From: Physocladia obscura
Taxonomy: Eukaryota > Chytridiomycota > Chytridiomycetes > Chytridiales > Chytriomycetaceae
Reading direction: 5' to 3'
Assembly (NCBI GenBank): GCA_027596945.1
Contig: JADGJH010000767.1
Location: forward strand, 3,447 to 14,668
Length of the DNA: 11,222 bases
The notes beneath the pieces are model-generated. The model made no database searches, was not told the DNA's origin, and worked only from the letters and a program-made list of their open reading frames with translations. A program made the position numbers and the translations under genes. Each line of letters opens with the position of its first letter. Position 1 is the first letter of the stretch. This document shows, piece after piece, positions 7,704 through 11,222 of this stretch.

Positions 7704-7739
7704 CTCTCATTCATTTCGCAAATGTATCACGACTTGAGT
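7704..7739 (+). repeat. Direct repeat, copy 2 (36 bp)
   Basis: This is the diverged copy of 7221-7255, about 483 bp downstream. It shares ctctcat, tttcgcaa and atcacgacttgagt. A taggattt follows both copies at different distances. Confidence 0.65.
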
Positions 7740-8005
7740 TAGGATTTTGGAAATTCCAGAAAAGTACACTTTTGCACATGATTCATTTGAAGAATCTGTT
7801 GAAAAATTTAATTTTTTGAAACAAGCAACCAAGCTTCAATGCAAATCTAATTATACATACCAATATCAATATCCCAGTTAAATTTTTCTACTCTGGAATT
7901 GTTGTTTAATGAAGTAGTGTTGTGTATGTAATTAAAATTTGATGAGCCAGAGCTAAGAAAATGTCAAAATTTTCAACTGGATTATCTAAGAACTGTCCAA
8001 GATAA

Positions 8006-8221
8006 TTTGGTGGTACAAAAAAACTGTCAAATATTTCTGATGATGAGTCCCCAGCACTTAATTGCAAGGGATCTGTGATATGTCAATTGGCTGCAGCTCA
8101 CCACCAAGGGAAGAACATGTCAGATTTGGACATTTTTTTTAATCGTGAGATGAATCGACTCAAAGGTTTTACAATGCATCAAAATGAATTGGAAATTTGC
8201 CAAATTCATTTTATATTTTAA
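8006..8221 (+). pseudogene. Orphan open frame, 71 codons, no start at its head
   Basis: The frame is open from a TAA at 8003-8005 to the TAA at 8219-8221. It contains SNISDDESPALNCKGSVI and GKNMSDLDIFFNREMNRLKG, unusually protein-like for this AT-rich region. The first internal ATG is at 8117 (34 residues). The same frame upstream of the TAA is also open from an ATG at 7961, so the stop may mark a relic or an unspliced intron. No homology is recognised. Confidence 0.2.
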
Positions 8222-8304
8222 ACTCTTTGGCAATACCAACTAGGAACTATAGTGCATAAAAATTCATTTACAATCCACACAATTCCCAGCAATGTCTTTA
8301 AAAT

Positions 8305-8310
8305 TATAAA
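8305..8310 (+). promoter_or_regulatory. Candidate TATA box of the first DUF3712-like gene
   Basis: TATAAA lies 91 bp before the ATG at 8402. The surroundings are AT-rich, so support is weak. Confidence 0.25.
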
Positions 8311-8401
8311 AATTTGTTTCCATGCATTTGCTCAGTAAACGTGTTTTCATGATGAATCTTCGATTTGAAATCAATCTAATAAATTTTTTCAAAAAGTCAA
8401 C

Positions 8402-9416
8402 ATGGAGTTTCTGCATGATTCGCTTTGCCAAACGTCGACATTAGCTGCCCCACGTATAGTTTCCGGTAGCATAAAATCAGGAATTGGAATCGAGATTGAT
8501 GTTCAATTTGACTGGATCGAACGGAAATCGAAACCAGAATCGCATCAAAACCCACCAATAAACGCGAAGTTTGACGCTGAATACGACGGGAAACGAGTCG
8601 GAACAGCACAAATTCAAGCAATTTGGCCATTGATTCCCGGGCCGAACAATCGAATGATTCTCTTCTCACTTTTCCCACCTACCAATGATCCCGCTGCCGT
8701 TAGCGCAACTCAGAAACTTGTGTCCGAATTTGGCGCAGGTATGTCGTTCTGTATTCTCCCGCGTATGCTTAATCTTAAATGCTATTCGGGCAGTCAGGCC
8801 GTAAATTGGTGCTCTGTCTCACAAACGGAGGATTGGCGGAATCGTCATCGTCAAAAGACTCTCCAGAAAGCTTATTACTATCCAAAGTTCTCAAATCAGT
8901 GACAATCCAACTGGACCTGATGGCTCCAGAATCTGCAACGCGTGTGGTGAATCAAGTTTCGGGTATCTTGCCGCCAAATTTCTGGCAAATGACGATTCAC
9001 GGTCGAATCACTCTCGCAAATCCGTTCGATTGTACAGTCAATGTTCTCAGGATAGTTGGCGATTGTTTGTACAATGGGAGCGCGATCGGGCATGTTGACG
9101 CACAGTTCTCGCAAGGAGATGTAGTGCTTGAAGGGCGGCAAAGTAGCAGCGGTTGTATTGTGGAAACGCCAGCTGTAATTATAGCATTGAATGTGAATTT
9201 TGAAGTGATTCAGTCATTGATGCAAATGGTCTCTTCAGGGTATGTTCATGAGAAATAAACACCATGTTATTTAATGATTTTTATTATTATGTATTTTGTT
9301 TTTGTAGGAATCCTTCCGTAGCTGGTGTTACAACTGTAACATGTAGCTTCGGCGGATATGAGATTGCGTTTGATTATTCCCAAGCAGAAATACCGCTTGT
9401 CCTTCAGCTTTGGTGA
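8402..9416 (+). CDS. DUF3712/LEA2-like protein, tandem copy 1, three exons
   Basis: Exons are 8402-8738, 8798-9239 and 9308-9416, giving 295 residues. The protein aligns along its full length with its downstream neighbour. Shared blocks are GS(I/V)..GI.IE(I/V)D (21-33), VG.A....WPL..G.N (66-82), AVSAT..LV..F (99-110), NPFDC (187-191), GDC.Y.G..IG..DA (200-214) and a C-terminal CSF.GYE..FDY.Q..IP (272-289). The NPF-D motif and the C-terminal G-G-Y...Q..(I/V)P block are what I associate with fungal DUF3712 proteins. These are LEA2-like beta-sandwich proteins related to yeast Tag1 and Vac7 and animal TMEM106B, proposed to sit in the vacuole or lysosome lumen and bind lipid. The family link is from memory of motifs. 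Unlike typical members, no transmembrane helix or signal peptide is seen at the N-terminus. An in-frame stop lies upstream of the ATG, and the start context is good (A at -3, G at +4). Confidence 0.85.
8739..8797 (+). other. Intron 1 of DUF3712-like copy 1 (59 nt)
   Basis: The donor is GTATGT and the acceptor gtcag, phase 1 inside a Gly codon. An AG four bases earlier would give the wrong frame. The position matches intron 1 of copy 2 (FGA|G versus FVA|G). Confidence 0.9.
9240..9307 (+). other. Intron 2 of DUF3712-like copy 1 (68 nt)
   Basis: The donor is GTATGT and the acceptor tttgtag, phase 2 inside a Gly codon. Without splicing the frame ends after YVHEK and the conserved C-terminal block is lost. 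Confidence 0.9.
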
Positions 9417-9428
9417 CAACAGAAGAAA

Positions 9429-9434
9429 AATAAA
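9429..9434 (+). terminator. Candidate poly(A) signal of DUF3712-like copy 1
   Basis: AATAAA begins 13 nt past the stop codon at 9414-9416. Confidence 0.4.
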
Positions 9435-9466
9435 ACAAAAAGGATTGCAAATTCTCGATTCTTGCT

Positions 9467-9500
9467 GTCTTCTTGTATCTCATCGTCCACGCACAAATCT
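9467..9500 (+). pseudogene. Decayed fragment of a DUF3712-like exon 1
   Basis: These 34 bases match 9731-9764, in the start of copy 2 exon 1, at 29 of 34 positions, including an 18-base identical run (tatctcatcgtccacgca). In the matching frame the fragment reads LLSSCISSSTHKS against TLSSLISSSTQTS in the gene. Weaker similarity continues a little on both sides. It lies just past the poly(A) signal of copy 1, so it is probably the remnant of a further tandem copy. Confidence 0.65.
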
Positions 9501-9644
9501 ATCGATTATTACAAGAAGATACGCAAGCTTAATTCAGTAATGAGAAAAAGTTTCTCATGTCAGCTTTAATTTGGTTACATATTAAGAAAGAATAGTATTT
9601 GTCAAATTTTCATGTCAGTGTTCGCTTGGAATTTGATGTTTAAA

Positions 9645-9654
9645 GTCACGTGAC
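9645..9654. promoter_or_regulatory. GTCACGTGAC palindrome (E-box; CLEAR/Cbf1-type)
   Basis: This is a perfect 10-bp palindrome with a CACGTG core, 47 bp before the start of copy 2. GTCACGTGAC equals the CLEAR element bound by animal TFEB and contains the RTCACRTG site of fungal Cbf1-type bHLH factors. No equivalent was seen before copy 1. Confidence 0.45.
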
Positions 9655-9655
9655 C

Positions 9656-9724
9656 ATGAAAGAGATTCTGATATTATTCTCGAAAAAATCTCCAAGAAAG
9701 TATGACAAATCAAACCGAATCTGA
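9656..9724 (+). other. Overlapping upstream ORF (22 codons) before DUF3712-like copy 2
   Basis: An ATG at 9656 with A at -3 starts a 22-codon frame (MKEILILFSKKSPRKYDKSN...) that overlaps the main ATG at 9702 in another frame and stops at 9722-9724. It matters only if transcription begins upstream of it. Confidence 0.35.
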
Positions 9725-10730
9725 AACGTTGTCTTCTCTTATCTCATCGTCCACGCAAACATCCGCCACAAGAGTCATAACTGGCTCCGTACAAACTGGA
9801 ATTCAGATCGAAGTGGATCACACAATCACAAATATCACTGGTCTCACATTTGGGGTTTCCAGTTCGGATTTAAATTCGAAGACACCTCCCGAAATCTCGT
9901 TTGCCGTAACATTCGAAACATATCTAGTTGGCGTTGCACATACAAATGGGCTGTGGCCACTTCAATCTGGGATGAACTCGCTGACGTACAAGGTATTTCT
10001 GAATCCAGAGCCGGGTACAGAAGCTGTCTCAGCCACTAAACGCCTTGTCACTCAATTTGTTGCTGGTAATATAACGTTTCAATTTCATTGATTCAATTAA
10101 ACCTCATTTTGTTTCCTATAATCGCCCACTTTGTAGGCGAAGCAGTAGTATTAATTTTTGACAATGGGAAAATTGTTTCAACAAATAGAATCACCAATCA
10201 GAGTGAAGAACTCCCTCCTTTACTTTTCAATGCATTAAAAACGATTTCCATAACATCATCGCTACCCCCAACAAAGACGAGTGTTGTTCAAAAAGTCTTG
10301 GCGAAACTCCCCATTAATGTTTTCACCATGACAGCCAGCGGAAGCGTCACCATGGAGAATCCGTTTGATTGCGTTATTGGAGTTGTTGCCATCAAGGGAG
10401 ATTGCTTCTATCAAGGAATGTTAATCGGTTATCTTGACGCAACACTTGTTGAAGGAAAATTGACACTTCCGGGAAAATCTGTGATTGAATCTCCACCGAT
10501 CACAGTGAAAATAGTCATGAGTTTGGAAGCTGTAAAGTCTGCGATTGATAATGTCATGAAAGGGTAACCATTACTTCTTTTTTTTTTTTCATTCTTGAAA
10601 TTTTCAACGATTTTATTACAGACAGGCACTTGTTTCAGCGAAAACAACCGTTCGGTGTAGCTTTAGCGGCTATGAACTAGACTTTGATTATACTCAATCG
10701 AATATTCCCATGATGATTCGGTTTTGGTGA
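9702..10730 (+). CDS. DUF3712/LEA2-like protein, tandem copy 2, three exons
   Basis: Exons are 9702-10065, 10137-10563 and 10622-10730, giving 299 residues. It is paralogous to the upstream gene, in the same orientation and with introns at the same positions and phases. Key blocks are RVITGSVQTGIQIEVD (24-39), VGVAHTNGLWPL (76-87), AVSATKRLV (108-116), NPFDC (196-200), KGDCFYQG..IGYLDA (208-223), LPGKSVIESPP (232-242) and CSFSGYELDFDYTQSNIP (276-293). Three Cys are kept in both copies (C200, C211 and C276 here), which suggests a structural role such as a disulfide in a luminal compartment. The Ser/Thr-rich N-terminus carries no membrane helix or signal peptide. An in-frame stop precedes the ATG, which has A at -3. 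Function is inferred only at the family level. Confidence 0.85.
10066..10136 (+). other. Intron 1 of DUF3712-like copy 2 (71 nt)
   Basis: The borders are GTAATA and ctttgtag, phase 1 in the same Gly codon as in copy 1. Read-through would stop after GNITFQFH. Confidence 0.9.
10564..10621 (+). other. Intron 2 of DUF3712-like copy 2 (58 nt)
   Basis: The borders are GTAACC and attacag, with a T-rich tract inside, phase 2 in a Gly codon as in copy 1. A second AG four bases later would break the conserved C-terminal block. Confidence 0.9.
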
Positions 10731-11222
10731 ATTGGGCATACAAATTAGATGATTTTGGATTTTCTTTTGTGACCTTCTTCCGTGGCTAATAATATTTCAT
10801 TATTGTGACGAAGAATATTATCGGAACTCTTTGAACATGCGACTTTGTGTAAAAATATACAGAAAAAAGAGAAAAAATTTTTTTAAAAAAAATATCTTCA
10901 GTAAAACAAAATTAAACCATGAAACTATAGCAAGAGAAACTTTAAAGTTGATTCCCAAATGTAGGTGGCATTTGGTGAATCAATTGTTCGGTTATTCATG
11001 GAAGCAATCTGGCAATTTTCTGTCTCAGTTGATTGGGTTTCTGATATAACAGCTGTATTCATATGTCTAAAAATTGAATGCCCAGAGTGTGAAGATGCAC
11101 TCACGATAAATATTGACTTCTACTCTGAGTCTTTGACTACAAAACAGAAATATTTTCTTTTACAATTTTATGTATTTTTCTTTTTTTTTTTTTTTTATAA
11201 TAAAAAAAAATAAAAATTTAAA
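10731..11222. other. 3' flank, no supported gene
   Basis: A small inverted repeat (ataatatt at 10789-10796 and aatattat at 10814-10821) lies about 60 nt past the stop of copy 2. ORFs at 10831-11049 and 10965-11213 run into Lys- or Phe-rich low complexity and are not called. The last 45 bases are T- and A-tracts. Confidence 0.55.

Larger units (their letters stand above)
6776..8401. other. Gene-poor stretch with repeats and coding hints only
   Basis: No complete gene is supported. The stretch contains twin palindromes (7462-7531), a diverged direct repeat (7221/7704), a possible minus-strand spliced ORF (7227-6824) and an orphan plus-strand frame (8006-8221), each listed separately. The remainder is AT-rich and uninformative. 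Confidence 0.5.

Noticed and set aside
8397..9141. Minus-strand ORFs of 93 and 81 residues over DUF3712-like copy 1
   Set aside because: They are shadows. The plus-strand frame is conserved with the paralogue and has matching introns.
9358..9540. 60-residue ORF after copy 1
   Set aside because: It crosses the last exon of copy 1 and the exon-1 scar in a frame that matches neither.
10831..11213. ORFs of 72 and 82 residues at the right end, and a minus-strand frame reading SETQSTETENCQIASMNN
   Set aside because: They run into Lys or Phe tracts or lack a start. Composition and absence of motifs give no support, though a gene entering from beyond the window cannot be excluded.
1..11222. tRNA, rRNA, CRISPR array, intact transposon, viral genes
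   Set aside because: I looked for cloverleaf arms, regular spaced repeats, terminal inverted repeats with a transposase, and capsid or polymerase motifs, and found none.

Overview
The window is most likely nuclear DNA of an early-diverging fungus, with a chytrid (Chytridiomycota) as the best guess. The evidence is standard-code genes split by short introns of 54-71 nt with GT...AG borders, AT-rich spacers, a single-domain secreted-type aspartic protease, and a pair of proteins that look like the fungal DUF3712/LEA2-like family. No bacterial operon signals, rRNA, tRNA, CRISPR array or intact transposon were seen. The species assignment is an inference from style, not from a recognised orthologue.

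Layout. Positions 1-1028 are mostly non-coding AT-rich DNA, with a diverged 45-bp direct repeat and a possible transposase scrap. A C2H2 zinc-finger regulator is encoded on the minus strand at 1871-1029. Positions 1872-4046 have no convincing intact gene, but about 2823-3261 is a GC-richer island that looks like a gene relic. A pepsin-family aspartic protease (4047-5997, plus strand) has two introns, one of them a 54-nt intron that is in frame and stop-free. Positions 5998-6502 hold a three-copy degenerate repeat with several TCACT/AGTGA dyads. Positions 6503-8401 are gene-poor, with a short PIP-box-like ORF, weak minus-strand coding hints, twin palindromes, a diverged direct repeat and an orphan ORF.

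The right end (8402-10730) carries two tandem plus-strand paralogues of three exons each, encoding 295 and 299 residues. Intron positions and phases are the same in both. They share the motifs NPFDC, GDC.Y and a C-terminal CSF.GYE..FDY.Q..IP block, which is why I place them in the DUF3712/LEA2-like group of beta-sandwich proteins (related to yeast Tag1 and Vac7 and animal TMEM106B). A decayed copy of the exon-1 start lies between them, so the array has probably seen more than one duplication. A perfect GTCACGTGAC palindrome lies about 50 bp before the second gene.

The genes do not form an obvious pathway. The protease and the DUF3712-like pair would all act in the secretory or vacuolar system if targeted there, but that link is only an inference.
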